This document shows positions 32,941-44,735 of a DNA stretch of 64,000 bases, piece by piece. This DNA is from Sternotherus odoratus. Its lineage: Eukaryota; Chordata; Testudines; Kinosternidae. The stretch lies in the NCBI GenBank assembly GCA_032164245.1, contig JAVMKO010000021.1, positions 11,600,285-11,664,284 on the forward strand, read 5' to 3'. The position numbers and the translations under genes are program-made. The notes beneath the pieces were generated by a model. That model was not told where the DNA came from, did not search any database, and worked only from the letters and a program-made list of their open reading frames with translations. The first letter of the stretch is position 1, and each line of letters starts with the position of its first letter.

Positions 32941-33569
32941 TGAAACAAAGAACTTCAACGGACTCATAACAGAAAATTTCACTGTCAAGTTTCTCTTTAT
33001 TCCCCTTTCCTTTGTGGCCATGATGGTATTAGTGATATTTCCATTTGTCAGTTGTTTGTATTTTGTTGTCCCATCTTCTGAAAAAATGATTACAGAATGA
33101 AAAGTTGCTCAGGCCCCAGGGTCCAGCAAAAGCCTCTCAAGAATCAGTTTCATACCATGGAACAGTGGAAGGTGAGCAGGTGTCTGGGGAAACTAAAAGA
33201 GATGGAGAAAAATCATTTGATTAGATCTTTGTTTTAATATAAGAAAATGGTTATTACAGCATGTTGAGGAGGCAGAAAGCAGACAGCTGCTGAACAGGAA
33301 GGCAGCAGTTTTATCTGTCAAGGGCCCAGAAGAAATCAAAAGAAAACAAAAGCAGTAATAAAATATGCAACTGAGATGCTAACCTGGCAGGAAATAAAAC
33401 CGTAGTGCAGCTAGTTATTTCCTAAATGGCTGAAACATTGGAGCAAAGGAGGAAGGTTCATAACAGCAAATATATTTTCAATTGAAAAGGGGGTTCAGGC
33501 CAGTGCATGAAATGAATGAGATGGGACAGGGTCTATGTAGCTGCTTCAGACACCTTCCCTGGCTATGCC
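32941..33569. other. Unique non-coding stretch
   Basis: Nothing recognised. Confidence 0.4.
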
Positions 33570-33990
33570 AGATCTAAATGGATCAAGTTCAAAACAGCCC
33601 TCCCGGGTTATAAAACACTCTCTGGAGTTGCTCACCCATCTATCTATTGTAGGGTTTCATACGGCTACCTCACCATACTAGCTGAATGCCTTCCATGGAA
33701 AATCAATAGCAATACCTGAGTCCTTCGTTCTCTCCCTTCTATATAGTACATCCATGCTCTTTCCACTCCACTATCACTGGCTTCCTCTCTCTCCTTCATT
33801 CTGTCATGTTAGTGAACATCTTCTCCTCGGCAGCATCCCTGCATCTCTTCATCACATCGACACTTCATTTCAGCCTAGCCTGAAAAGCCATCTTTATCTC
33901 TCCACCTGCACCGCTTCCCCATACTCTTCTCCTTCTCTGTGGCCTGTGTAATTCTTTGTCATGTGGATATGTGCTTGCAAGGGGCCATAA
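33570..33990 (+). mobile_element. Degenerate L2/CR1-clade LINE, RT C-terminal fragment
   Basis: Plus-strand translations contain KFKTALPGYKTLSGVAHPS and SFQPSLKSHLYLS. These resemble the 'KFKLL..TYKALHGLAPSYL' and 'SLKTHLF' signatures downstream of the RT domain in L2-like LINEs. Frameshifts separate the parts. The 3' terminus may be near ACAAATAAAGTTGC (33992). Confidence 0.4.
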
Positions 33991-34411
33991 ACAAATAAAG
34001 TTGCATTGCACTGGATTGAGATGAGGGAGCTGCCTCCTGCCAGGGGAGCTGATCCACTTCTGGGTCCCGATCCAATGCCTGTTAATACCAACAGAATTTC
34101 CCTTGGGAGGGCTGGGAAGGGATTTCCAAACAGAAACAGAGGAAGTGATGAGAAGAATCCACGATCCCTAAATTCCACAGGTCCAGTCCCATTGCCATGC
34201 CATTGATTGTGTGTGGCTGACACCCACTTCATCTGGACAAAGGAACTAAGTGATAACCTGTCTGAGTTTGATCCCAGCTAGCATATCTGCAGATCTGTTC
34301 CCATTCATATAAATGTCTCATCCTTTTCTGTAGCTCACAAGCTATTTGCCACTACAGTATTCTGCGGGAGCAGGTTCCATGACAACGGGCGTGAGGCAGT
34401 GACTGACAGAA

Positions 34412-34462
<51 letters not shown>

Positions 34463-35844
34463 AAAAAGCACAGCACCAGCAAGGTATGTCCAGAACTGCA
34501 TCTCAGTAGGAGAGTTGGATGCAGAGCAGGATGGCTGGGGGACTGGGCCTAGATTGTCTCTTGGTTAATTCAAACCAGTAGGGGGTTGGAGATTTCAGGA
34601 GGGAGGAGTCGTTACGTGTAAGGAAGAGAAGCGCATGAGCTGGGATGGTACGGACCTTTCTAGCTTTGTACGTAGAGTGTTGTGAGGGGTAAAGGGGACA
34701 CTGGGCTCTCGTGTGTGGCTCGAGGGGGTGGACAGTAGTGGATCCAAGCTAACCACATCCCTGACCACCACTTTAGAAATTCAGTCTCTAGTGGACAGTG
34801 ACTGTGTTTGGAAAGCACTGCTGTGGGTGCTACAAGGATCTACATAGTAATTAATCCTTTTCTTTCTCTGATCAGTTATTCCCATCTCCGGGTGCAATAC
34901 TATGCATCTGCATTATGCTGCAGGCAAAATACCAGCCTTTTTTGGTGTCCAAATAATTGTGTATGTCCAAAATTGACTCTAACCCAATGACTTTCTGAAA
35001 CTCCAGAGACCAAAGGGAATAGATAGGAAACTATGCATCTCCAGGGAAAACCCCTTTGGCTTGTTCATTAATGAGTTCGCATTTACAAAAGATACAGATC
35101 TATCAGGAGGGTTATATTGTGATTTCTCCCCCACCACTGCCTTTGTGTCTGTCAATGAGTCAGAGGAGAGAACGCTGCCACACACTCACTGTTGTAAATT
35201 CTGCCTTAAGCTAGGGACTCAACAGGAAAATCCAAACTTCCCCCGTGGGCGGATAATGGATTAAAATATTCATCCAGTAATGGATTAGAAGTATACCATC
35301 AAATTAATCAACTAAACTATATGGAGATGATTACGCTAGTTAAAATGATAGCATTAGAAGGAGCTTATTGTGCTATTGCAAACATCCCAGAGAACATGGT
35401 CATCACAACAACTAAGCAAATTCCGTAGGTTTGTTATTAAAACAGGGCACTGTTTGGTTCATAAGTGGTCTAGTAAAACACAGGATTTGCAGGTTTCTCT
35501 GACGCCGGGCCGATGAGATGCAATATGAAGAGCCGGGTGAAATACTTCAGCCGAAACCTCTTTTCACTGCAAAGTGCAGATGGAACGACACTGACATGAT
35601 TTGTGAGTTCATGTTGATTTTGCCAAGATTTTCATTTTGGGGGTGGGGGAAAAATCCAGAAATTTCAAAACACTTGAAGTTGGTCATGTTGAGGTTTTTG
35701 TTATGCTAATTACACTGGTAATGAAATCTTCTTTGTAGGCTTCTCAACAGGCACCCAAGTAACAACCTGAGTATATGTAACAGGATGTGGCGCATTGGCC
35801 GGTTGGATGTCTCAGAAGCAGCATCTCCCTGCCTTCTCAAGTTT
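33991..35844. other. Mostly unique stretch
   Basis: It contains a CA microsatellite (34415-34456) and nothing else I recognise. The part 35270-35420 is TAAT-rich and may be conserved. No exon is seen in 1.8 kb. Confidence 0.35.
34415..34456. repeat. (CA)n microsatellite
   Basis: About 20 uninterrupted CA units following CGCG. Confidence 0.95.
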
Positions 35845-36069
35845 CCTGAGGCCTACACATGGTGTACCGGAGTAGAGGGGAGATAAATCGATCCCCGAGC
35901 AGTCTCCTCTCTACTCTAGTACTCCACCACCGTGAGTGGTACAGGCGGACTCGATGGGGGAGCGACAGCAGCCAACTCAGTGCCGTGAAGATGCCCTGGT
36001 AAGTCAATCTAAATACACCAACTTCAGCTACTCTATTCTCATAGCTGAAGTTGTGTATCTTAGGTCAAT

Positions 36070-36114
<45 letters not shown>

Positions 36115-36140
36115 ACCTCCCAAGTGTAGACCAGGGCTAA
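35845..36140. mobile_element. MITE-like fold-back element carrying a CA microsatellite
   Basis: The long internal inverted repeat includes ACTTCAGCT (36021-36029) and AGCTGAAGT (36043-36051) with imperfect extension to about 30 bp per arm (AAGTCAATCTAAATACACCA / GTGTATCTTAGGTCAATTT). The right end is CAAGTGTAGACCAGGGC. A (CA)n run at 36073-36113 has expanded between the stem and the end. Confidence 0.6.
36073..36113. repeat. (CA)n microsatellite inside the MITE
   Basis: About 20 CA units. Confidence 0.95.
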
Positions 36141-37049
36141 GGGTCATGGAGTGGCTAACCCAGAAATTGAGCCTGGGTCTCTTGAAACTGACCATCCTTC
36201 CTTCCTTTCCTTGCCGCGGGAGAATGTCACCTTTTGCCCACTTCTTGTTGTGAGAATCTCTGATGAGTGAAATCCATCCCTGGGCACTAGGCCTGTGGAA
36301 GACTCAAGGCTCTCTCCAGGTTTAAGTAGAACATTGGGGGTGTCTGAGTTTAGTGCTGGCATCTGGACAGGTGAATCACCAAGAAGCCGGTAATGTGCTC
36401 TGGGGATCTCACACAGAATGCATCACAAAGTATCCATAGTCACCCATCATTATTAGTCACTGTATATTGCCCAGTCTCGAGGAGAAAGACTTGCATTTAA
36501 ATACAAATATCTTGCAATGTATTGGGTGGAAAAGGCCATGCAGACAAAGTTCACTGCGTGGCTGGGGTATGCTACTATATTTCTTCAATCTGTTGAATTG
36601 TAACAGTGTATGTAGAAGGCTAAGACAGACGGCTCTGATAAATTAGGGTATTTTTAATTTCTGAAGGTGAAGATCCTTTGGGCATGTTCATTTTCTGTTG
36701 TGAGACTTAGAGGTAATTAAAACATCTTTTTTTGGCTCTGCACTGTTGGGAATGAATGCCAGAATTTCCATTTCGGGTTTTATTTGATTTTTTTTCTCAT
36801 TTTGCAGAGCATTATTATATTAACCCTTCCACTCTCAGATGGTTTGCATGACCATTACATTTCTGCAAGGAAAGAAATGTGTTCTGTCAGGTCGGTCCAG
36901 CAGGAGAATTCTGCACAGTAATATATAGAGCAGCTTCTGTTGTTTCTTGTAGTACTGGAAGTAAAGATTGTTCCTGTTTTAATGGCGAGGCAAACCGGTT
37001 TGGATAAATAGCTAACATGAATCTTCACCTAAACGTCAACAGACCTAGA
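36141..37049. other. Unique stretch, possibly regulatory near its end
   Basis: The part 36640-36900 is AT-rich and non-repetitive (GAGGTAATTAAAACATC, CATTATTATATTAACCC). No exon recognised. Confidence 0.35.
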
Positions 37050-37515
37050 GATGGCTAGGAAGTTTTTGACAGTGTTCTTTTGTTTGCTTCCTTTTTTTTT
37101 TTTTTTTTGGTAGGAAAATGCTGAATTGTAAAAGTGGAAACTTTCATTTGAAAAAGATTCATTTTGATTAATTTCTTGACAGTTTTTTTTTAATGCGAAA
37201 CTGTTAAATTGCGTTGTTTTGACAGTTTTTAAATGAAAAATTCCAGGTTTCCGGTTCAAAATTAATTTAATTTTGAAATTGAAGCTAATGATATCAAAAA
37301 GACTCTTTAAGCATAATAAATGTTGCAATCTAAACACAAAGTTTTAGAGTATCAAAATAAAATGTTTCACTTGACACATATCAAAACTTTGGGGGGGGGG
37401 GGGTTCGGTTCACTAAAATTTTCAGGATTTTGACTTTTCATTCCAATTCTGGATGGGAATTTTTTTTTTCAAAAATTTCCATGGGACATGAAAACCTTTT
37501 CCTACCCAGTTCTAA
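37050..37515. mobile_element. T/A-rich dispersed repeat (copy 3)
   Basis: Poly-T and poly-G tracts, TTCCAGGTTTCCGGTTCAAA, TTTTCAGGATTTTGACTTTT and CATGGGACATGAAAACC. It shares a core with 21440-21845. Confidence 0.5.
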
Positions 37516-38867
37516 ACAAAATCCCAAACCTTTATTCAGGTTTGGAAGTGCTCAGTTTACTGCTTATTCTATATATTGATATAGTTGAAAAGCCATACAT
37601 TAAAAAACAATGTTCATAAGGCAAGTTCAAGCACACAAAATCAGTCAGTGTCACCTTAAATTGACCTCTTTATGTGTATGAATTAAGATACAGTCTTTAA
37701 TGATGTGATCGCATACCTATTTGTATGTGTGTTAGACAATGAAATAATAGCTGTCTTTTCTCGAGAGCTGCATTTGGCTAAAATAAATTCAAACTTCAGA
37801 TGCAGGAGGATTATTCCAGTCCCAAATGAGTCGCAAAAACTTGGTGCTACAAAACTCCCGTAGCAGGATACTGAATGAGACACTCAACCAGTGAAAGATA
37901 AGACAGGAACAAGCTGTTATTGGACAATCAGAGATCCTGAGGCCAGGACACTGTTTCCTAGGAGCTGACTAGCTATAGAAGAGTCTCAAAACAGTCTTTC
38001 CCACAGTCCTCTCTTTCCATTTTAGATCTCTCTTCCAGTGTCTCTTTCCATGCTGATCTAAGAGTATTACTGTCATGTCTTCCATTCTGGGCCATTCTAC
38101 GTGAATTTGTTCTTTCTAATTAAGTTTCCAAAACCTGAAGACACTCAAGGAAAAAGTCATTTCTCTTCAGGGTTTTTTGTTGGGTTTTTTTGCATTAAGC
38201 TGAAGCTCCTATGCCAAGACTCAGGTAGTTTTCACTACATATATAATATAGTCATGAATCTACAATCCTTTGTGCGCGGAATTTCTGTCACCGAGGAGAG
38301 ATGTGAATGGAGGGAATGGGGGGCCAATTTACCTTCTTGTATGCTCCTGCAGACCTTTCTTTGCACCCGTTAAGATAAGACTGCAGTGAGCATGAAAAGC
38401 AATGAAATCATCTCCTACATGAACTCTGCATAATACATAGATTTTTATGGCAGTCATTACGCACAGGGCTGGCATAAAAACCCCAAAGAAAGAAGATTCT
38501 TCATATAGAGCAAGCAATTTTTCTTCGACCTTATGAAACTAATTATTTTATATCCCCTAACTGAAACTTATAATTCACCATAATTGGCAGGAGAAGTCCC
38601 ACAGTAACAATAATAGGGTCTGTTATTGTTTCCTTTAGTACTCCACGGTATGAGTGCTGGAAACACAGCCTTCCATTCTGTTGTTTAATGGCACGTATTA
38701 AAATAAATCATGCCAAACTCAACAACAGGCTCAACAATAAATAATTCCTTCTTCTCTTGAGGTGTTTAAATCATGCTGGAGTTCTGCAAAGTAAAGACCA
38801 GAGCATTTTGCAATGAGCTTCCAGCAGGGGATTGGTTTACTGCTTAAGAAGAGAAGCTGAGGAATCA
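37516..38867. other. Unique stretch with a candidate conserved element
   Basis: No repeats recognised for 1.3 kb. The part 38520-38800 is especially TAAT-rich (GAAACTAATTATTTTATATC, CCATAATTGGCAGG, CAACAATAAATAATTCC) and may be cis-regulatory. Small frames lack domains. Confidence 0.35.
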
Positions 38868-39050
38868 GGAAACCCAAGTTCTAGTCCTGGCTTTGCCACT
38901 GACTCATTGGGTGACCTGAGTCAAGTCACTTTACAACTCCGTGCCTCAGTTTCCCCATCTGTGAAATGAGAAATATTTCTCAACATTACAGGACTGTTAT
39001 GTGGCTTCCTTCGTAAATGACTGTAAAGTGGTGTAAGATTCTTGGATGCT
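38868..39050 (+). mobile_element. MIR-like SINE
   Basis: Head and core are clear: AAACCCAAGTTCTAGTCCTG, GCTTTGCCACTGACTCATTG, GTGCCTCAGTTTCCCCATCT. The 3' end has GTAAAGTGGTGTAAGATTCT. One of the best-preserved copies. Confidence 0.75.
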
Positions 39051-39060
39051 GTTTTCCATT

Positions 39061-39505
39061 TTACAGTGGAACCCAGAGGCCACAACTGAGATCAGGGTCC
39101 CGTTGTGCTTGGTGATACTCAAACACATAATACAAGACAGTCCTTGCCCCCAAAGAGTTTACAGTCTAAATAGACAAGACAGAGGAAGGATGGGAGAAAG
39201 TGTGTTCCCATCACTGTGTTACAGATGGGGAACAGAAAGATTGCAGGCCAGATTTTTAAAGGTATTCAGATGCCTAAAGATGCAGATAGGCACTAGTGAG
39301 ACTTTCAATTCCATTGAACGTTAGGGGTCTAGCCTTTTTTGAAAAGCCCCTTGAGCATCCATCTGCATTTAGGCACCTAACTACCTTTAAGAATCTAGCC
39401 CTGAGTGACTCACCCAGGGTCACTCCGTGAATCCGTGGCAGAGCTGGGAATTAAATGCAGGTCTCTTGAATCCCAATCCAGTTCCTTAATCATGAGTCCA
39501 TCTGT
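39061..39505 (-). mobile_element. MIR-like SINE interrupted by a MITE
   Basis: The L2-like tail (GATCAGGGTCCCGTTGTGCT, CCCCCAAAGAGTTTACAGTC) and body run to about 39245. The core and head resume at 39401 (CTGAGTGACTCACCCAGGGT, GAATTAAATGCAGGTCTCTT). It lies head-to-tail-inverted next to the plus-strand SINE at 38868-39050. Confidence 0.7.
39246..39400. mobile_element. Fold-back (MITE-like) insertion within the SINE
   Basis: The left arm GGCCAGATTTTTAAAGGTAT and the right arm CTACCTTTAAGAATCTAGCC are inverted; counting the extension (GATGCCTAAA / TTTAGGCACC) about 28 of 33 positions pair. It contains TGCAGATAGGCACTAGTGAG. It is younger than the SINE it splits. Confidence 0.75.
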
Positions 39506-39929
39506 CCTCTGATTAGAACTATGAGCTCCATCAATATTCTCCCTGGACGTAATATTCAAGTAAAGATGCTTGCTTTTTTCCCCCTGTTAGAATTTTATTA
39601 TTTTAGGAGCTAAAGGTTGAACCACGTGTCACCAGAAAAGTATGATACGATAGTCTCACACTTGACCTACGACCTCTATACCATGCGGTCCCCTGATGTA
39701 CCTTAAGTAGGAACAACATGGACAGGCAGATGCATGATTTTATTGCAATAGACTCACTATAATTTCATTAGGTACAAACTCAACCAATAGGAATGATTAA
39801 TTTCTCAAATACTCTATGGCATTCCTTGGGTAAGTAGCTCTGCTACTAAATAAATAGAGTGCCTGGTTAATGACTGTGGCGCGTTCTCCTGCAGTTTATA
39901 ACGATCCCTGACAGTTAAATTGCTAAGTG
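39506..39929. other. Unique stretch, possibly regulatory
   Basis: AT-rich with CTATAATTTCATTAGGTAC and GGAATGATTAATTTCTC; no repeat recognised. Confidence 0.3.
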
Positions 39930-40240
39930 GTGGGCCTGGCTGGAGAAGCCTGTCATGCCCTTGGGAACCATGGACAACAGTATCTTCCAAAACTCTTGCC
40001 ATACTTCTCTGTATCTCACCTCTCAACCACTGCAAGCTCCTTCTTTCTGGTTTGGACAAAAGCCACCTCGGCCTCCCCTCTGAACTACGTTCCAAATGCG
40101 GCTGCAAAAATCATTCTCCCAGCCACTCCCCTAGAAGCATGGAATTCTGGGAGAGCGGGCATCTTGTCCCGTTCTTTGCACTGTCTTCCTCAGAAGTGCC
40201 CCCATACAACTCAGGGCAAGCCTGGGTCAATAGCTTAGGT
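39930..40240 (+). mobile_element. Degenerate L2-like LINE RT fragment
   Basis: The plus-strand frame (39927-40238) contains LNYVPNAAAKIILPATP, which resembles the LQ-VQNAAARL motif at the end of the RT domain in L2-clade LINEs. Decayed; no intact frame beyond this segment. Confidence 0.4.
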
Positions 40241-41404
40241 GGAGAGCGAGAGTTTATGAGTGTAAAACGCACTGACACTGAGGTGCATGCTGGGCTGAAC
40301 TCTGCCAGGAGTGACAACAATGGTGTCCCTTAGGTACACATTGCAGGGGGGAGCTAATGGGAATGGGAAAGTTTCAGGGAGATGTGCTTCCAGCATCACA
40401 GATAGGCGAGGCCCAGCTGGGGCGTTGGGGCAAAATTACACAGCTGCCACCTTGGGAGAGCCCTGACTTCCTCAGAGAGCCATCGGGCCTAATTCTGCAA
40501 CGTAAGCAGTTGGACCCATGCACAATGAACGTCAAGCTTCTGTGGTAGCAATTTGCACTGGCATAAGAGATGCCGAAGGCTGCAGGGTGACGGAGAATCT
40601 CCTCTCCCCATCAGCCTGGCCTCATGAGGGAGCTGCAGGGAGAAATTCATGGACTGCTCTGAGGCGCTCAGATACTGTGGTGGTGAGGGGCTAGTTAAGT
40701 ACTTAAATATCCAGACGGATTGGCAGCCTCAGCTCAGAGAGGAGCAAAGACGTAAAGGGCTGTGGAGGCTTATCAGCTGGGGTGGGCGGTGGGGAGGCAG
40801 GCAGTGAGCTTGCATTGCTGCTTCTCATTCTGTACCTGTCCTGTGGAGAAATAGAGGCCTCCACACGTCAGAAGCTACATTCAGCATTCTCTGGAGCCCA
40901 CATCCCTTTCTCAAAAGCATTCAATAACAGCGCCAGATTTCAGCTGTTTTCCCCACCCTCTATTATTTACTCCCTAGATTTCTCTATCAGAGCCCATTGA
41001 CTTTCCCATCCAGCCTGTGACCTGCACAGTTTCTCTGTCTCTGATTGTCTTCGGCGTTCAGCCAGTTGGATTTTTCATCCCCACCTCCCTGCCGGCTGAC
41101 TGCTCCAGACGATTGACAACAACTCAAGGCCCTGAAAGAGACAGACAAGAGCTGAGCATCCACCCTCCCTAAATCCATCCTGGCTTCTTAGCGGGCATGA
41201 ATTTTCCTGAGCAGTGAGTGCTACCTGGGACAGGATTCTGGCTTGAAGCATGAAGTCAGAGCAATGAAGAGTAGAGAAGGCAGGGGTGGCTACAGCAGAT
41301 AGGAAGATGGAGACGGGGCACATACATTCCCATCAGACAAGGCACGTGTTCCTAGCTTATCTTGCATGTTGCCTTTGCAGGAACATGGAAAGGGAAGCTT
41401 AGAC
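40241..41404. other. Mostly unique stretch
   Basis: The part 40488-40570 resembles a common GGGCCTAATTCTGCAAC / TTTGCACTGGCATAAGAGA dispersed fragment. The rest is unrecognised; no exon. Confidence 0.35.
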
Positions 41405-41570
41405 ACTGCACAATTAGGCCAAAGTGGTGGCGAATTTGGGGTGCTTTCATTTTGGGATGCCCAATTCAAGACACCTGAGTCTTGATTTTTCCACTGCTGA
41501 ACATCTGCAGCTCCCGTTGGTGTCAGCTGGAGTTTCTGGACAGTTTGGTGCTTCTGAGAATCTGAACCAA
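41405..41570. mobile_element. Fold-back element fragment
   Basis: GGGATGCCCAATTCAAGACA, CTGAGTCTTGATTTTTCC, GAACATCTGCAGCTCCCGTT and TCTGAGAATCTGAACC. Same family as 11770-12045 and 48420-48800. Confidence 0.5.
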
Positions 41571-42696
41571 GAAGCCCATGCAAAATGGCAGGGCCTCTCC
41601 CTCTTGGGTCTGTCCTGGAAGAAGGGATTTCTTGGGACCATTCTGAAAGGGAAGCCAGTGGAGTTCACCGGCCCCTCCAAAGAGACCTTTACCAGGAGAA
41701 ACAGCACAGCCAACGTCCCTTTGGGAAGAAAAGGGTCACCGTTTTCAAACCAGCCCCACGCTGAGCTAGAGACCTGGTCATCTGAGAGCAGAGAAGAAGA
41801 GGTGGGATAGAAGAGAAAGTATTTGAAGGGAGATTTCCTAGTCTGTACACATGAAAAGTAGAGCTACAAAGGCATCATCCTCCTTCATTCTGCCAGAATA
41901 ATTTGTTGGCTAATAATTCCACCCATTACACACAGTGTGGCTTGAGGCTAACCCCCTCACCCATAAAATACTTCCCCCCACCCCAAGATTCCTCCTCGTG
42001 CGTTTTTCCTGTGCAGCAGGAAGATGGCCAGTTTGCGGTCCTCCGGTCTGTCTCTTCCTCATGGGGGAGTTAATACAGAAATGCCCCTTTGGATTCCCTT
42101 TTCCAGCTGTGCTGAGTGGCAGGCAGCATTCCTTCCGCACTTAACAGTGCAAAGAAGTTGAACTGAATATGTTTGCTTCGGGGCCGCTTTTGACAGTCCG
42201 TCTCGCAGGCCCTCTAAAGCTGCCTTCCAGTGAGCAACTTGATATATTAAGATTTTTTTTTTCTAGCGGCCTCTAATTTCTTCCTATTTGTCTCCCAGGT
42301 GGCGTCTGCAGTGACAAGCTAAGCAGAGCGATGCATCTGTGAGCCCTGAAAACCCTATCGCCTTGACAAATTCCTGCACAACATCATCTGGGGGTTGCAG
42401 TGGGTGACAATGAAAGGTTACAGACTGTGTCCTCAGCCAAACCTCTGGGTTCTTAATGGCGTGACAATGACCTCGATGAAATTGGAGGGACCAGGACAAC
42501 TAGGGGTTGCGAATTCTAACATCTTCATTCTGCTTCCGCTGGTAAAGGACTAGGTTGGTTATGTATGAGCGGCCCCTGCTGAGTCTAATGCCTCAGTAAG
42601 AGAGTTTGGTTTCCATCCTCTCCTGTGTAAATCAGCCTAGCTCTGTTGACTTTGATGTCACCAGGGGAGGGGTCTGGCCTTTTGTTCTTTAAGACC
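41571..42696. other. Unique non-coding stretch
   Basis: No exon or repeat recognised. The parts 41890-41940 and 42140-42310 may be conserved (GCCTCTAATTTCTTCC, GGCTAATAATTCCACCC). Confidence 0.35.
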
Positions 42697-42855
42697 TCAG
42701 TTCAGCAAAGCACTTAAGCACACACTCAATGTTAAGCATGTCTTTATGTCCCATTCAAATCAATGTGTGCTAATCCCATGGTTAAACGCTTTCTCGAGCA
42801 AGGGTGGATTTAAGCACATGCTTGAAGTTAAGCAAGTGCTCTACTGAGAGGAGGC
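42697..42855. mobile_element. Fold-back element ('CAGCAAAGCACTTAAGCA' family)
   Basis: The left arm CTCAGTTCAGCAAAGCACTT and the right arm AGCAAGTGCTCTACTGAG are inverted around a centre GTCCCATTCAAATCAATGTG. Related to 14446-14567. Confidence 0.65.
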
Positions 42856-42874
42856 CTGAATGCTGACTATTAGA

Positions 42875-42990
42875 GCTAATTTTCCATTCAAATGGGGGTT
42901 ATTTTTAATGAAAAATTACTTTTTGATTAAATCAAAATTACCATGACAAAAAATTATTCACAGGGAAAGAAAATCATTTTCCAACCAGCA
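42875..42990. mobile_element. T/A-rich dispersed repeat (short copy)
   Basis: GCTAATTTTCCATTCAAATG, AATGAAAAATTACTTTTTGA, ACAAAAAATTATTCACAGGG. Texture match only. Confidence 0.4.
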
Positions 42991-44205
42991 TAGCGCTGGT
43001 TACAGTGTCAAGAAAGAAAGAAAAGAATAAGTTAGTTGTGTGCTGCCCATTGGAGTAAAAATAATAATTTACAGTCAGTAAATGAGCACAAAAGATGAAA
43101 ACTCTCCTCTCTTCCCTCAGTTTTATCAGAATCTTATTTTACAAAGACTCTGAGTTAGATTAGCAGGAATAGGGTAAACCAAGGCCCCAGGGAGAACTTG
43201 ATCAGAACTGGGAGAGAGGCTCAGCGGAGGATGAATTGCTTAACATGCTAATGTCCTAATTGGCGTCTCTGTCTCCTATAGTGATGGTAGCAAGCAGAAG
43301 ATGAGGAAAGAAGCCCCATAGCTGGAACAGTGGATGGAGGGACAAATGGCAGAGTCAATATGAAGAATGGCTGAAACACCTATTTGGCATAACCTTGTCC
43401 CTTCAAAGCCACTGCTAGAGAGCCTATGTGATATTTATTCATGCTAGTGTCAAATGGGAGTTTGGGATTGGTTTTATGGCAGTTGGTCTACTTCAGAACC
43501 ACGGAAATAAAAGGGGAACCATATGCAGTGTCGAAGTGCTCCGATACGGCAGGGATGGTGGAGACTGACAGAGAATCCTAGAAATCAGAGCTGAAAACAA
43601 CTGACTAGGTACGTCAGGCTGTGAAATGCCTTGGGATCCTTGTGAGTAAAAGGTGCTCCGTAAATTTAACATTATTTTGTAGCTCAGCTGGCAACCAGGA
43701 GGTGGTGAGGTCTGGACTGAGAAAACATCACAATAAATGTTGCATAAAAATAGACTTTAGACTTGTATTATTTGGCCTGAGTGGGATCAGTAGTGTTGTC
43801 CCAAAGGAAAAGGCTGTAGCTATATATCTCCCATTATAATCCTATCTTCCAGCACTGAACAAACCTTACATCTAAAGCAGGGGGATTAGTTCTTCCTTCC
43901 CTTTCAAAGACCTAATTTCACCTCCCATATGTCTGAGATGCCAATTAAGTAACCCAAAGGAGGAAGTGCTGTGAAAATTATCGATTAGGGCCCTAATTGC
44001 TTTTCTCTTACTCCTCTACAAGTGAAGTGAGCTTTATGGAGTCCTCTCAAGACAGACGGAGAAATGTGGCTGTCTGCCACTCAGTGTGAAATGCACCTCA
44101 TTCCTAAAACAAAAGAAGCAGGGATATTTTTGAAGCTATTGTTTGTAGCTGGGGCCGGCTTTGTGTTCCCCCTGTTAACTCTTTTATGCCGAGTTACAAA
44201 TGAGG
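42991..44205. other. Mostly unique stretch with a SINE tail
   Basis: Nothing is recognised except the SINE 3' end at 43618-43680 and a possible CR1 3' terminus trace near 43571 (GAATCCTAGAAATCAGAGC). Confidence 0.4.
43618..43680 (+). mobile_element. SINE 3' end
   Basis: GCTGTGAAATGCCTTGGGAT, CCTTGTGAGTAAAAGGTGCT, CCGTAAATTTAACATTATTT. Confidence 0.6.
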
Positions 44206-44210
44206 CCTCA

Positions 44211-44318
44211 CATTGTGATTGGCTGAAGATGCTCGGAATGGAATGACCAGTCATTGGCTTCAATGCCCCACCTGTCATTTTGATTGGCTGGAAAGGCTCT
44301 GACTGTCCAATAAAATAA
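44211..44318. promoter_or_regulatory. Cluster of four CCAAT boxes with a 65-bp direct repeat
   Basis: ATTGG occurs at 44218-44222, 44253-44257 and 44283-44287, and CCAAT at 44307-44311. CATTGTGATTGGCTGAAGAT (44211) recurs as CATTTTGATTGGCTGGAAAG (44276). AATAAAATAAG follows at once. NF-Y-type arrays like this occur in LTR promoters and some gene promoters; no exon or LTR end is visible. Confidence 0.35.
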
Positions 44319-44465
44319 GTTGTTCCCATAGAAGACACTATCTCACCCACCTTGTGAGAACTATCAGTGATATCACATTCCAAGTGATTAACTGGGTGTG
44401 TGATGCAAAGCATCAGCTATACCACTGAAGTTACTGCGTAATTAATTTATTTCTGCTTTGGAAAA

Positions 44466-44735
44466 TCAGGCGTGGTCTACATCTGAAATGTAGGTCAACC
44501 TAGCTATGTCGCCCAGGGCTGTAAAAAATGTCACTCCCTGAGCACCATAGTTAGATCAACCTATCCCCCAGTGTAGACATGGCTAGGTGGAGGGAAGGAT
44601 TCCTCCATCACCCTAGCTATCTTCCCTAGGTGGAGAGGTGGATAAACTACAGAGATGGAAAAACCACTTCCACTGAAGAAGGAAGGGTCTGGATTGTAGT
44701 GCTACAGTGGGGTGGCTGCAGTGCCCTGCGGGTGT
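44466..44735. mobile_element. MITE-like element ('GTAGGTCAACCTAGCTATGT' family)
   Basis: TGGTCTACATCTGAAATGTA, GGTCAACCTAGCTATGTCGC, CCCAGTGTAGACATGGCTAG, and a distal GTAGTGCTACAGTGGGGTGG. The inner part is an imperfect inverted repeat (GTCAACCTAGCTATGT versus CATAGTTAGATCAACC). Confidence 0.55.

Noticed and set aside
41424..41810. 128-codon open frame
   Set aside because: Begins inside a fold-back element fragment; overlapping minus-strand frame equally open.
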